Positions 44,316 through 52,997 of a DNA stretch of 64,000 bases are shown here, piece by piece (within the stretch, counting starts at the first letter, position 1; each line of letters opens with the position of its first letter). A program made the position numbers and the translations under genes. Origin of the DNA: Anaerobacillus alkalilacustris (lineage in GTDB: Bacteria; Bacillota; Bacilli; Bacillales; Anaerobacillaceae); the NCBI RefSeq assembly GCF_001866005.1, contig NZ_MLQR01000045.1, positions 19,433-83,432 of the forward strand, written 5' to 3'. The notes under the pieces were generated by a model. The model had not been told where the DNA came from and did not search any database. It saw nothing but the letters and a program-made list of their open reading frames with translations.

Positions 44316-44338
44316 TTTGACTTTGACTAACTTTGACC
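44316..44338 (-). promoter_or_regulatory. CtsR operator in the clpE leader
   Basis: Minus strand GGTCAAA-GTT-AGTCAAA matches the tandem CtsR heptads, followed directly by a third GTCAAA. It is 18 bases before the clpE start and next to the AGGAGG ribosome site. Confidence 0.9.
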
Positions 44339-44391
44339 TTTTATATAAAGAAAAAACCATTACGAAACGAATGGCTTTATTGATTACCTTT

Positions 44392-44420
44392 ATTATATTT
44401 GACCTTTCCTGACTTTTCAA
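44392..44420 (-). promoter_or_regulatory. Sigma-A promoter of clpE with CtsR box filling the spacer
   Basis: TTGAAA (44415-44420), 17-base spacer, TATAAT (44392-44397). The spacer is exactly AGTCAGG-AAA-GGTCAAA (44398-44414), a second CtsR operator, so repressor binding would occlude RNA polymerase. Confidence 0.88.
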
Positions 44421-44532
44421 TTGGTAATGCTTACCTCCACACAGTGTAGGGTCCCTTTCTTACCTGAGCGAAATTCTATCAAAAGAGGGAAACCACCTAT
44501 AATATCTGTATTAAATCAAGGAGATTTCTTAT

Positions 44533-45297
44533 TTATTCTTCTTTCACAGTAACTTTATAAGCAATTGGTGTTACGTTCGTTTTATCGAAAAATTCTTTGC
44601 CAGAAATCCTATACATGTCGGCCTGGCCTGTTTGTTCATTAAAATTGTATACTCTAACAATTTCCGCGTTTTCTTTGTACACTTCTAAGAACGATTTTTC
44701 GTTAGCAGATAAATAAAATGGTGTGTGTTTCAGTCCAATTGTCGTTTTCACTTCGAGAAATTTAGGTTTTCCGGATCGATCGTATGATAAGATATCGTAC
44801 CCTGCCCCATCCCCTTCTTCTACCGCAATATGAATTACCTTGTCACTGAGTTCAGTGGGTAACCTTTCTTTTTCATATTGAAGAACATACTCTTCTCCCT
44901 TTTGCCCTAACACTTTATTTCTAGCATTAATCTCGTCAAAGTCCACTATTCTAGCTCGAAAATTACGTTTTTTTCTTTTTCGCTCTTGAACTTCTTCTGA
45001 TTCAACTTCATTAATTTGAGTTTTAGACAATGATTTAGAACGTAAAACACCATTTCTGCCAACCTTCTGATATTCACAATACTTTAACAACTCATTGTTC
45101 TCTCGATGTGAAACCATATTCCGAACTTTTTGGTCAAATTTAGTGTCTGTTCTATTTTTATTTTTTTCTAAATCATTTCCAGTTGGGTTCATTTCCTCAA
45201 ACAATGCTTCTTTCAACTCAGTTGTTGTCATAGACCCTGATTCTTCCAATAGTTTTATTGCAACTGCAATAATTTCTTTTTCACTATAATTACTCAT
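44533..45297 (-). CDS. DUF3883-domain restriction endonuclease (predicted)
   Basis: 254 residues. The N-terminal 1-90 (SEKEIIAVAIKLLEESGSMTT, TKFDQKVRNMVSHRE) looks like a winged-helix DNA-binding domain of Mrr_N type. The C-terminal 120-225 is DUF3883: NKVLGQKGEEYVLQYE, GAGYDILSYD, KFLEVKTT. The E...D...ExK series (E near 133, D near 164, ExK near 176-178) is a PD-(D/E)XK nuclease core. It lies 105 bases downstream of an adenine methyltransferase on the same strand, so it is probably the nuclease of a type II-like system. Specificity unknown. Confidence 0.78.
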   Translation of the reverse strand: MSNYSEKEIIAVAIKLLEESGSMTTTELKEALFEEMNPTGNDLEKNKNRTDTKFDQKVRNMVSHRENNELLKYCEYQKVGRNGVLRSKSLSKTQINEVESEEVQERKRKKRNFRARIVDFDEINARNKVLGQKGEEYVLQYEKERLPTELSDKVIHIAVEEGDGAGYDILSYDRSGKPKFLEVKTTIGLKHTPFYLSANEKSFLEVYKENAEIVRVYNFNEQTGQADMYRISGKEFFDKTNVTPIAYKVTVKEE

Positions 45298-45387
45298 TCT
45301 TAAACCACCTTATCCACGGAAAATTTATTATCTTAAATGAAGAAGTTAAGTGCTCTTTATGTATTGAGTGATTACTGAACAAATACA

Positions 45388-45418
45388 ATGAAAAGTAGAA
45401 CATTAATGTCCTACTTCA
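45388..45418 (-). terminator. Hairpin at the methyltransferase stop codon
   Basis: AAGTAGGACAT and ATGTTCTACTT (minus strand) pair with one mismatch and a TA loop, then TTTCATTG. It overlaps the end of the methyltransferase gene and precedes the nuclease gene, so it may keep nuclease expression low. Confidence 0.55.
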
Positions 45419-46542
45419 TAATTTGTAATAATGATATGCTCCACTTTTTTATCATTTCGATCCATAAAACTAACACTATATGACTTGTCAAACCCAATAA
45501 TATTGATTCCCGGTTGGTTATAAAGCTGATAAATGAAATCAGTATTTTTAATAATCACCATAAATTTACTACCGCAACGATTGAGCAAAAAATCAGCAAG
45601 CCTTACCTGGTCATCACTTGCAAAAGAATGATTCGCATAAGTGGAAAAGTCACTGTCATATGGTGGATCTAAGAAAATGAAATCATCCTTATGAAGTGGA
45701 ATTGCTTCAAAAAAATGTTCAAAATCTAAATTGAAAATAGATGCGTTTTGCAAAACATTATGTAGTTCAATAGTCCATAAATACTCTATCTTATTAATAA
45801 AAGCTTTGCTATTATAAGAAGCCCCACCATACGGAACATTAAAACCACCACTTTGGTTATAACGAAACATTGACGAATAACAAAATTCCCTTAGGTAGAA
45901 AAATAGAGCAATGTGCATTTCTCGATTTATTTGATATTGCTCTCTTTGATTATAAAGGTAACGATAATACGTATAAATACTCGCACGGATACTTGCTTCA
46001 AAATTCTTCCGATAATCTTCTTCAGGTAAATCCCCTTTTTTTACTTCATTGTTTTTTGTATTAGTCATTTTCGAGGCAATAGATGTTTTGAGTTCTCTAA
46101 CTAAGCGGTCAGTATTAAGATTAAGGCTATGAGGAACTACACACAAGATATCATCAAAATTTCCTTCAACAAATTCGCTAACTTCTTCCTTTAATTGTTC
46201 TTTCGTTAACTCTTCGCTTTTGTAACGTCCATATAACTCTCTCAACACTTCATAATGACGATCAGAGAAAGTTCCGAAATTACACCATAATTCCCAAACA
46301 TCAAGTAAGTAAGAACGAAATAACTCATTTCTATCCTTAATAAATAAATATAAAGAAATAAGTTCATCTGAAAAGTCATTAACAAAAGCTTGTTGATATC
46401 TATCTTTATCTAATGAAAAAAAACAAGCTCCTCCTCCTAAGAAAGGTTCAATATAATTATTTATGCTTCTTGGCATATACTGATGTATTATTTCAAGCTC
46501 AGCTGTTTTACCACCTGGCCATTTAACAAACGGCTTTACCAA
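45403..46542 (-). CDS. D12-class DNA N6-adenine methyltransferase
   Basis: 379 residues. The SAM-binding motifs of the Dam/DpnM alpha group are in order: KPFVKWPGGKT at the N-terminus, YIEPFLGGGACFFSL near 31-45 and the catalytic DPPYDSDFSTY near 292. A long insert (about 60-215) forms the target-recognition region. It transfers methyl from SAM to adenine in a specific site. Starts with TTG at 46542 (GGGGGAG 7 bases upstream). Upstream partner of the DUF3883 nuclease gene. Confidence 0.9.
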   Translation of the reverse strand: MVKPFVKWPGGKTAELEIIHQYMPRSINNYIEPFLGGGACFFSLDKDRYQQAFVNDFSDELISLYLFIKDRNELFRSYLLDVWELWCNFGTFSDRHYEVLRELYGRYKSEELTKEQLKEEVSEFVEGNFDDILCVVPHSLNLNTDRLVRELKTSIASKMTNTKNNEVKKGDLPEEDYRKNFEASIRASIYTYYRYLYNQREQYQINREMHIALFFYLREFCYSSMFRYNQSGGFNVPYGGASYNSKAFINKIEYLWTIELHNVLQNASIFNLDFEHFFEAIPLHKDDFIFLDPPYDSDFSTYANHSFASDDQVRLADFLLNRCGSKFMVIIKNTDFIYQLYNQPGINIIGFDKSYSVSFMDRNDKKVEHIIITNYEVGH

Positions 46543-46645
46543 TTCTGTACTCCCCCTGCTAGTAATCTGTGTATCATTATAGCATGAAAAATAGTATATA
46601 AATACAATTTAAAAGCTATTTAGTTGATAAAAAATCTCTTAAATA

Positions 46646-46689
46646 CAAAAAGATCAAGAGTACTATCAACTCGAACTCTTGACCTTTTG
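46646..46689. terminator. Terminator between methyltransferase promoter region and nhaC-family gene
   Basis: TCAAGAGT and ACTCTTGA around a 13-base loop; minus-strand T run (CTTTTTGTATTT). It ends the NhaC gene. Confidence 0.75.
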
Positions 46690-46713
46690 TTTTAAATTTG
46701 CCACCCAACCACA

Positions 46714-48117
46714 CTATAAAAAGAAGGAAAAACCTGTATACAATATAACGGAAATGGATGCAGCAATGAGCGCTGGTTTTAATTTAAATTTTGCATACTC
46801 CATGACAGGAATGTCTAATATTTTAGCTATTGTATTTGTATCATCACTAAGTGGCGAAGCAAATGCTCCAAATGATCCACTTGCAAATACTGCCCCGATG
46901 ATTAATGGCAATGATACATCAGTTGTAAGAGACAGCGAAACACCTAAAGGCATTAATATCCCCCATGTACCCCATGCTGATCCTATAAAATAGGATACTA
47001 ATGCACCAAATACGAATAACATAGGTGTAATAAACATGTCAGGAATCCACTCTGTATAAGCAGTGACAAATTCTGAAAAACCTAAATCATCTGTAACTGA
47101 TGACAATCCCCAAACGACAGATAATAACACGATGACAGGCATTAGATCATTTCCACCTTCAATAAAACTAAGAATTATGTCATTTAATTTAAAGCGTTGT
47201 AGTAATAACAACGGAATTGTAATAAAAATAGTAATTAAAAGAGCAACAACCATAGCTTGCAACACATCTGCCTGGATAAATGCTTGAAAGAACGTTACGC
47301 CTTCTATGCTTCCATCCCACCAAGTTAAAAATAACGTTAATGTAATAACTAAGATAATCGGAATAACTAGATTCCAGGGCTTTGAAGGAAATTCCTTTGA
47401 TACAGCAGGATGACAATCATGCCAATCATCTTCCTGTTTGTCATCATCAATATCAGAGGGAGCATCTGTATGAGACGGGTGAAAAAAACTTAAGTACACC
47501 CCTAAAATAATAATGACGATCGCAAAAAAATTAAATGGAATACTTTGAATGAATAAATCGTATGGATCCAAGACACCACCCTCATTTTGAATAGAGATTT
47601 GAATAATAGAAACCATATATCCAACAAAAGCAGTAGCTACCGGAATTAACACGATTATGGGGGTTGCTGTTGTTTCAATAACAAATCCTAGTTCTTTGGT
47701 AGACATTTTCACCTTTTTTAATAACGCTTTCATGATCGGTGTTATAGTCACAAAGCGAAATGTAGGCGCACTAAACGTCCCGATTGTTGAAATATACGTT
47801 AGAAGCAACGCTTGTTTTTTGGTCGTAATTTTTTCTGCTGCGCTTTCTACAAAGCCCCTAATCCCCCCACTTGTTTTAATAATCCCAACAAGTCCAGAAA
47901 ATGCATACAAAAACACAATAATTTTTATGTTATTATGGTCAACCAATGCTTGTACGACATAAGTTAACATCGTTTGAACTCCACCTAGTATAGTAGGTGA
48001 GATTAAATAAGAGCCTACGATTAACCCTAATAGTAGCCCCGGTAAAACTTCTTTTGTATAAATCGCAATCGGTATAACAACTAAAAACGGAACGATTGAC
48101 AGCCAACTTACTTCCAT
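46714..48117 (-). CDS. NhaC-family Na+/H+ antiporter
   Basis: 467 residues from the ATG at 48117 (GAGGAG site). About 12 membrane helices. Family motifs: FSAPTFRFVTITPIM near 128, FIGSAWGTWGILMPLGVSLSL near 387 and FASPLSDDTNTIAKI near 425. A hydrophilic, His/Asp-rich cytoplasmic loop (SHTDAPSDIDDDKQEDDWHDCH) lies near 213-235. The family exports Na+ for H+, or exchanges organic ions such as malate/lactate; the precise substrate is open. Convergent with the methyltransferase side, divergent from cstA. Confidence 0.85.
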   Translation of the reverse strand: MEVSWLSIVPFLVVIPIAIYTKEVLPGLLLGLIVGSYLISPTILGGVQTMLTYVVQALVDHNNIKIIVFLYAFSGLVGIIKTSGGIRGFVESAAEKITTKKQALLLTYISTIGTFSAPTFRFVTITPIMKALLKKVKMSTKELGFVIETTATPIIVLIPVATAFVGYMVSIIQISIQNEGGVLDPYDLFIQSIPFNFFAIVIIILGVYLSFFHPSHTDAPSDIDDDKQEDDWHDCHPAVSKEFPSKPWNLVIPIILVITLTLFLTWWDGSIEGVTFFQAFIQADVLQAMVVALLITIFITIPLLLLQRFKLNDIILSFIEGGNDLMPVIVLLSVVWGLSSVTDDLGFSEFVTAYTEWIPDMFITPMLFVFGALVSYFIGSAWGTWGILMPLGVSLSLTTDVSLPLIIGAVFASGSFGAFASPLSDDTNTIAKILDIPVMEYAKFKLKPALIAASISVILYTGFSFFL

Positions 48118-48353
48118 TTGAACTCTCCTCACTATAAAGCTCTTTTTCATAGTTTGATTTCATTAAATAAAACTATGTAAGAAATATTGTACGCAAACGA
48201 TATTTAATTATTATTATGTATTATGCTTATAAAAACTAAAAAAATTTACTTTTCTGAAAAAACATCTTGTATTTATTATAAATACTCATTAAACTATTCT
48301 TCATAGTTTAAATAATTCGAATAGTCAAACGAATCACTGGAGGGAATTTAAAC

Positions 48354-49793
48354 ATGGTTACATTTTTATTTGCAATCTTACTATTAATTATTGGATATAT
48401 TGTTTATTCAAAAGTTGTCGAACGAATTTTTGGCATAAATGATCAAACCCCAACTCCTGCCTATTCGCAGACCGATGGCTTAGATTATGTTCCAATGAGT
48501 TGGTGGAAAGGAAGCTTAATTCAATTATTAAATATAGCGGGTTTAGGGCCGATTTTTGGTGCTGTTATGGGAGCATTATACGGTCCGGTTGCATTTATAT
48601 GGATCGTTATCGGTTGTATCTTTGCGGGAGCTGTTCATGATTACTTTTCAGGGATGATCTCACTTCGTCATAATGGAGAACAGTATCCAAATATTGTTGG
48701 ACGCTACTTAGGAAATACTGTACGTTTTTTTATTAATGTTGTTTCGATCATTTTAATGGTTTTAGTTGCGGCAGCTTTTATTGCAGGTCCTGCTCAGTTA
48801 ATTTCTCAGTTAACCCCCCTTAGTTTTATAGCAGCTATCGCAATAATATTTGGATACTTCTTAATAGCGGCTGTATTACCTGTTAATAAAATTATCGGTA
48901 GAATTTATCCTATCTTCGGTGGAATTTTAATTTTTATGGCAGTAGCAATTGGGGTAGCTTTACTCTTTACGGATAAGCAAATTCCTAACTTAACTCTATC
49001 CAGTCTTCACCCAAATGAACTACCAATTTGGCCTTTATTAATGGTTACCATTTCTTGTGGAGCCATTTCTGGCTTTCATAGTACCCAAAGCCCAATCATC
49101 GCTCGTACACTGAAGAAAGAATCAGACGGTAGAAAAGTGTTTTATGGCGCAATGATTGCTGAAGGTGTTATTACTTTAATATGGGCTGCTGCTGGAATGA
49201 CATTTTTCGGAGGAACTACTGGTTTACAAGAGGCGTTAGCTGCTGGTGGTCCATCAGGTGTTGTAAACGAAATCTCAACTACCTTACTAGGGACATTAGG
49301 CGGAGTTTTAGCAATACTAGGAGTTATTATCTTGCCAATCACAACAGGTGATACAGCATTACGTTCTTCAAGAATGATCTTAACAGAACTTCTAGGAAAT
49401 CTATTGAGTAAAATGAGTGCTAAAGGAAAGCTCTTGTTAGTAACAAGTTTTGTAACAGTTCCAACCCTATATTTAGCAACAGTTGATTACTCGTTTTTAT
49501 GGCGTTATGTAGGTTGGACTAACCAAGTGGTAGCAACGGTAATGCTTTGGACAGGCACAATGTACTTGTTAAAAAATGATAAATCCCATTGGATTTGTGG
49601 GTTACCGGCTCTATTTATGACAAGTGTAGTTTGTACGTACATTTTTTATGCTCCTGAAGGTTTCAGCTTAAGCTACCAAATTTCTTTAAGTACTGGCTTG
49701 AGTTTAACAGCATTAGTTTTGATTTGGTATGTGAAACAAATCATCGTTCACAAACGTCCACCTTTAAATCATGTAATATCAAAAGCTTCTTAA
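48354..49793 (+). CDS. cstA: CstA-family transporter (carbon starvation protein)
   Basis: 479 residues with about 13 membrane helices; the shorter Gram-positive form of CstA. Motifs: IAGLGPIFGAVMGALYGPVAF near 62, GAVHDYFSGMISLRHNGEQYP near 90, SGFHSTQSPIIAR near 238 and TTGDTALRSSR near 332. CstA proteins import peptides or pyruvate during starvation. AGGGA site. A divergent 236-base region shared with the antiporter gene holds no regulator I recognise. Confidence 0.88.
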   Translation: MVTFLFAILLLIIGYIVYSKVVERIFGINDQTPTPAYSQTDGLDYVPMSWWKGSLIQLLNIAGLGPIFGAVMGALYGPVAFIWIVIGCIFAGAVHDYFSGMISLRHNGEQYPNIVGRYLGNTVRFFINVVSIILMVLVAAAFIAGPAQLISQLTPLSFIAAIAIIFGYFLIAAVLPVNKIIGRIYPIFGGILIFMAVAIGVALLFTDKQIPNLTLSSLHPNELPIWPLLMVTISCGAISGFHSTQSPIIARTLKKESDGRKVFYGAMIAEGVITLIWAAAGMTFFGGTTGLQEALAAGGPSGVVNEISTTLLGTLGGVLAILGVIILPITTGDTALRSSRMILTELLGNLLSKMSAKGKLLLVTSFVTVPTLYLATVDYSFLWRYVGWTNQVVATVMLWTGTMYLLKNDKSHWICGLPALFMTSVVCTYIFYAPEGFSLSYQISLSTGLSLTALVLIWYVKQIIVHKRPPLNHVISKAS

Positions 49794-49881
49794 ACTTTTT
49801 CTACTATTAGTTGTTGAGATTTTCTCACCATTGTAAATAAAGTTTGTACCATACACAAAACCATATCTAATGAAAATAAAA

Positions 49882-49921
49882 ATAGAGTACGAAACTAAGT
49901 GTTTCGCACTCTATTTTAATA
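49882..49921. terminator. Bidirectional terminator between cstA and speD
   Basis: AGAGT-CGAAAC and GTTTCG-ACTCT with T-rich flanks on both sides; serves two convergent genes. Confidence 0.85.
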
Positions 49922-49934
49922 CTTCACTGCACCT

Positions 49935-50747
49935 CTAGCGATTAATGATATTTTTTCCGTAATAAACCTCATCCATTTCAAGCTTTAAATGTTTTGTAAT
50001 TTCTCCTTGTTCTTCTTTGCTCAATTTATCTTTTTTGTATCCGAATAGATAGTTATTTAAATCAAATTTCTTTAGTTTACATTTTGTATGAAAGATGTTT
50101 TCTTGATAAATATTTACATCAATCATATCATACAACTCTTTTACTTCTTCCGGTATATAATTTTGGATTGAGTTTATATCATGGTCAATAAACAACTTGT
50201 GTCCGTTTATATCTCTTGTAAATCCACGAACTCGATAATCCATTGTCATAATATCTGTATCAAATGAATGAATAAGATAATTTAACGCTTTAAGAGGTGA
50301 TATTTCGCCACATGTTGAAACATCAATATCTGCTCTAAACGTACTAATTCCTTCATAAGGATGATATTCAGGATATGTATGAACCGTAATATGGCTTTTG
50401 TCTAGGTGAGCAAGAACAGTTTCTGGAAGGGGACCAGGAGTTTCTTTAAAAAATCCTTGTGGTGCATTATTTACCGGACCCTCAGAAACTAAAATTGTAA
50501 CACTAGCGCCTTGTGGTTCATAATCTTGTTTAGCGATATTTAATACATGAGCACCAATAATACTTGTCACATCTGTTAAAATTTTTGTTAATCGTTCAGC
50601 ATTGTATTGTTCATCTATATACTCTATGTAAGCTTCTCGCTCTGCTTTTGTTTTTGTATAGCAAATGTCATACATGTTAAAGCTTAATGACTTTGTAAGA
50701 TTATTAAACCCGTGTAATTGAATTCGTTCTTCTCGTGTAAGCATCAT
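49935..50747 (-). CDS. speD: S-adenosylmethionine decarboxylase, E. coli type
   Basis: 270 residues, class 1a proenzyme. Self-cleavage before Ser118 in [13 protein letters not shown] yields the pyruvoyl group. Further matches: [28 protein letters not shown] and [25 protein letters not shown]. The product, decarboxylated SAM, is the aminopropyl donor for spermidine. This long form is typical of Proteobacteria and some Firmicutes; B. subtilis uses a much shorter class 1b enzyme. No speE is adjacent. Monocistronic, with a terminator after it. Confidence 0.93.
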   Translation of the reverse strand: MMLTREERIQLHGFNNLTKSLSFNMYDICYTKTKAEREAYIEYIDEQYNAERLTKILTDVTSIIGAHVLNIAKQDYEPQGASVTILVSEGPVNNAPQGFFKETPGPLPETVLAHLDKSHITVHTYPEYHPYEGISTFRADIDVSTCGEISPLKALNYLIHSFDTDIMTMDYRVRGFTRDINGHKLFIDHDINSIQNYIPEEVKELYDMIDVNIYQENIFHTKCKLKKFDLNNYLFGYKKDKLSKEEQGEITKHLKLEMDEVYYGKNIINR

Positions 50748-50968
50748 TAATTCTCCTTTAAAACACCTTCAATGTTCCGAAATACACCCCTTAAAAAAAT
50801 AGATAATGTATCATGACAAAAAAGATACGTTTTGTATTTTTCACACAATTATTAAACTACCATAAAGTGAAAATGAAATCTATAAAAATTGTACTCTACT
50901 TTATCATTTTTTTCACTTTTAATATAATAATAAATGAGTTAGTTTTATCATCATATAAATTAAGTTAT

Positions 50969-51045
50969 AGTTAGTTACGAACGCATTAATTCAACTAGAC
51001 ATAGTATTTTGTAGGTTCAAAAATCTGTATTATAAAATTAATAAT
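50969..51045. repeat. Dispersed palindrome family 5 copy
   Basis: GTTACGAACGCATTAATTCAACTAGACATAG and AAAAATCTGTATTATAAAAT parallel the segment at 13611-13670 (AGAAACGTACTAATCC..., AAATCTGTATTTTGG). Part of the 50748-51296 gap. Confidence 0.5.
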
Positions 51046-51066
51046 ATTATTTTCTAAAACTTTTCA

Positions 51067-51106
51067 AATAAAATAACCATTTATATAGAAAGATGGTTAT
51101 TTTATT
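51067..51106. terminator. Terminator-like hairpin
   Basis: AAAATAACCAT and ATGGTTATTTT, 11-bp stem, in the gap between the DUF6509 gene and speD. Confidence 0.7.
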
Positions 51107-51175
51107 TGTATTTTTTATCAGAAAAGTTAAATTCCTAAAAGATACTTTCCTCGTCAGCTCTCTTAACTAAACTGA

Positions 51176-51296
51176 TTTGTACTTATGGGTTATAGACCCC
51201 CACCTCTATGCGTAGCGTAGGTGGGAACTTCCATTCAGGTAGAGTTGAGACTCCATCTGAATTTCCGATGTTCTAGCGAAGCTAGAACGAGTTCTC
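51176..51296 (+). repeat. Dispersed repeat family 2, full copy touching a gene end
   Basis: CCCCACCTCTATGCGTAGCG, AGGTAGAGTTGAGACTCCATCT and TTCTAGCGAAGCTAGAACGAGTTCTCTT. It reaches the stop codon of the DUF6509 gene. Confidence 0.8.
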
Positions 51297-51578
51297 TTAA
51301 TCAATGTGTTGTTTACAATAATCATTAATTATAGATAATTCTTCATCCTCTAATTCAAATTGCAACAATTTTTCTGTCTCTTTATCGTATATATCGTACT
51401 GGACTATGCGAGACCCTTTTTCATCTTGTGCATAAATTACTTTTACTCGTAAGCCTAATTCTGAAAATAACTCATCTTCTTCCGACACTTCCACATCTAT
51501 AAAAAATTCATAACGATCACCACTTAAAATTCCTATTGTATCTTCAACTTTTTCAATCGTATGGCCAATAATATTCAT
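51297..51578 (-). CDS. DUF6509 family protein
   Basis: 93 acidic residues: MNIIGHTIEKVEDTIGILSG, YEFFIDVEVSEEDELFSELG, LQFELEDEELSIINDYCKQH. This matches a small Bacillus family I recall as DUF6509, function unknown. The stop codon lies exactly at the boundary of a family 2 repeat. Confidence 0.68.
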   Translation of the reverse strand: MNIIGHTIEKVEDTIGILSGDRYEFFIDVEVSEEDELFSELGLRVKVIYAQDEKGSRIVQYDIYDKETEKLLQFELEDEELSIINDYCKQHID

Positions 51579-51821
51579 CTTTGTAAACGCCCTTTCTATA
51601 TCTAACTATATACAATCTATACTTTGTAGTATTTCATTTACTCAATTATTTAGCAAACATTTCTTTTTTAGCTTTATTAAGTTGTTTAGATATTATTCCG
51701 CAAATTTTTATACGTTAACAAAATTTTCACTTAAGGTATCATGTAAGATAAACTACCGAACTCCACCTATTTTTTCAAAATTTATGTATAATCTATAGGA
51801 CGTGTTACTATTTGTTATATA

Positions 51822-52217
51822 ATCAGAATTTATAAATTTCTAACTTGGAAACTGTCTAGCGCAAACAGCCTAAGAGCTCGGTCACTTCAGTCAAGCTACT
51901 GACTTCAATAACTACATGAATAACATCTCTGAATAGCTTCATGCTACTTTGCTCCTGCGGTTACTCGTCGCACGGAAAACAATTGCTCCTGCGGTTACTC
52001 GTCGCACGGAAAACAATTGCTCCTGCGGTTACTCGTCGCACGGAAAACAATTGCTCCTGCGGTTACTCGTCGCACAAAACACTGCTTCGAGGAAGCCTAC
52101 TTCGAAGCAGTGCTGTCAGACGCAGAAGCACATAGATTGCGGTCAAAGAGCAGACCGCTACTTGCCGACCTTCCAGTGTTTGTCGCCGATAGGCGGGCGC
52201 CTTGCGCTTTTCTTGTT
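51822..52217 (-). repeat. Dispersed repeat family 1, longest copy with 4 tandem units
   Basis: Reverse orientation: flank AATCAGAATTTATAAATTTC, GAAACTGTCTAGCGC, body, then four 34-bp units between about 51948 and 52077 (CTCCTGCGGTTACTCGTCGC each), then TTCGAGGAAGCC and GCGCCTTGCGCTTTTCTTG. The 51579-52305 gap holds nothing else. Open frames across the units are by-products of the period. Confidence 0.88.
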
Positions 52218-52305
52218 AAAAGAAATATTAAACTACAAATAGTTACTATAGATTGTTTTCACAACAACTTAGAACAAATATTTTTAGCACTATTAGGGGG
52301 GAACT

Positions 52306-52872
52306 ATGGGAAACTGGGTTTCAGCAGCCGAGAAAAGTAGTTTTTTAAAATGGTTTTTAGAACATTATCAACTCAAACAGAGAGAAGCACGAATGTTTTT
52401 AGAATATCTTTTGAAAAAACACCATATTCTTCAAAACTTATCTTTTACAGATAAAATTAAATATAATGAAAAGACGGTTGTTATTTCAAGTATACAGGCA
52501 GATGAACCAGGTTTTGTCTATTATTCAACTCGTGGCAAATCAGAAAATGTTTCAGCTGCTCTTAATGATCTAATGAGTAATCCAACTGGTAAGTTGAATA
52601 TTATTCTTCACTTTCAAGGGAAGCAATTAAATTATCGTTATTTAAAATTGTTGGAATCAAAAAGTGATAGTTTAAAAACGTATAGACAGTTCGAACAATA
52701 TTCTAAAGATGCCGATGCATTAATTAATAAAGTGTTGTTAGAACAAGAAATAAAATTTATTAAGTTACTTATTGATGAAGCATTAGACAATAGGGATGAA
52801 AAAGAATTTAAGAGGTTAATTTTTAAATTACAAGATCTAGAAAATGAATTAGCTTCTAAAAAGAAACCGTAG
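52306..52872 (+). CDS. ypiB: YpiB family protein (UPF0302)
   Basis: 188 residues. The N-terminal half fits UPF0302/YpiB: EKSSFLKWFLEHYQLKQREARMFLEYLL near 9-36 and the following strand region KTVVISSIQ. A helical C-terminus (about 140-185) contains LIDEALDNRDEKEFKRLIFKLQDLENELA, the YpiB domain signature. Role is unknown; in B. subtilis ypiB is near aromatic and respiratory genes, which are not here. RBS AGGGGGG. Confidence 0.8.
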   Translation: MGNWVSAAEKSSFLKWFLEHYQLKQREARMFLEYLLKKHHILQNLSFTDKIKYNEKTVVISSIQADEPGFVYYSTRGKSENVSAALNDLMSNPTGKLNIILHFQGKQLNYRYLKLLESKSDSLKTYRQFEQYSKDADALINKVLLEQEIKFIKLLIDEALDNRDEKEFKRLIFKLQDLENELASKKKP

Positions 52873-52905
52873 TAAATTTCCATTAGACTACGGTTTCTTT
52901 TTTTT
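52863..52905 (+). terminator. Terminator of ypiB
   Basis: GAAACCGTAGT and ACTACGGTTTC, 11-bp perfect stem, followed by eight T; the first arm includes the stop codon region. Confidence 0.92.
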
Positions 52906-52997
52906 AATTACTCCTAAATAATAATAGTTTGTACATATCTATGATACTTGTCTCATATTCTTAAAGTATCATCTACACAGGATAGGGGTTTGGAAAA

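Noticed and set aside
50748..50968. SAM riboswitch upstream of speD
   Set aside because: None of the S-box core motifs is present in the leader.
51948..52077. Regular 34-bp direct repeats, at first sight CRISPR-like
   Set aside because: Units are head-to-tail with no unique spacers, occur inside a dispersed element, and no cas gene is near. They are a minisatellite.
51941..52340. Open frames rich in Arg/Leu/Cys across the tandem repeat
   Set aside because: They exist because 34 bp repeats cycle through frames without stops; no ribosome sites and no family.
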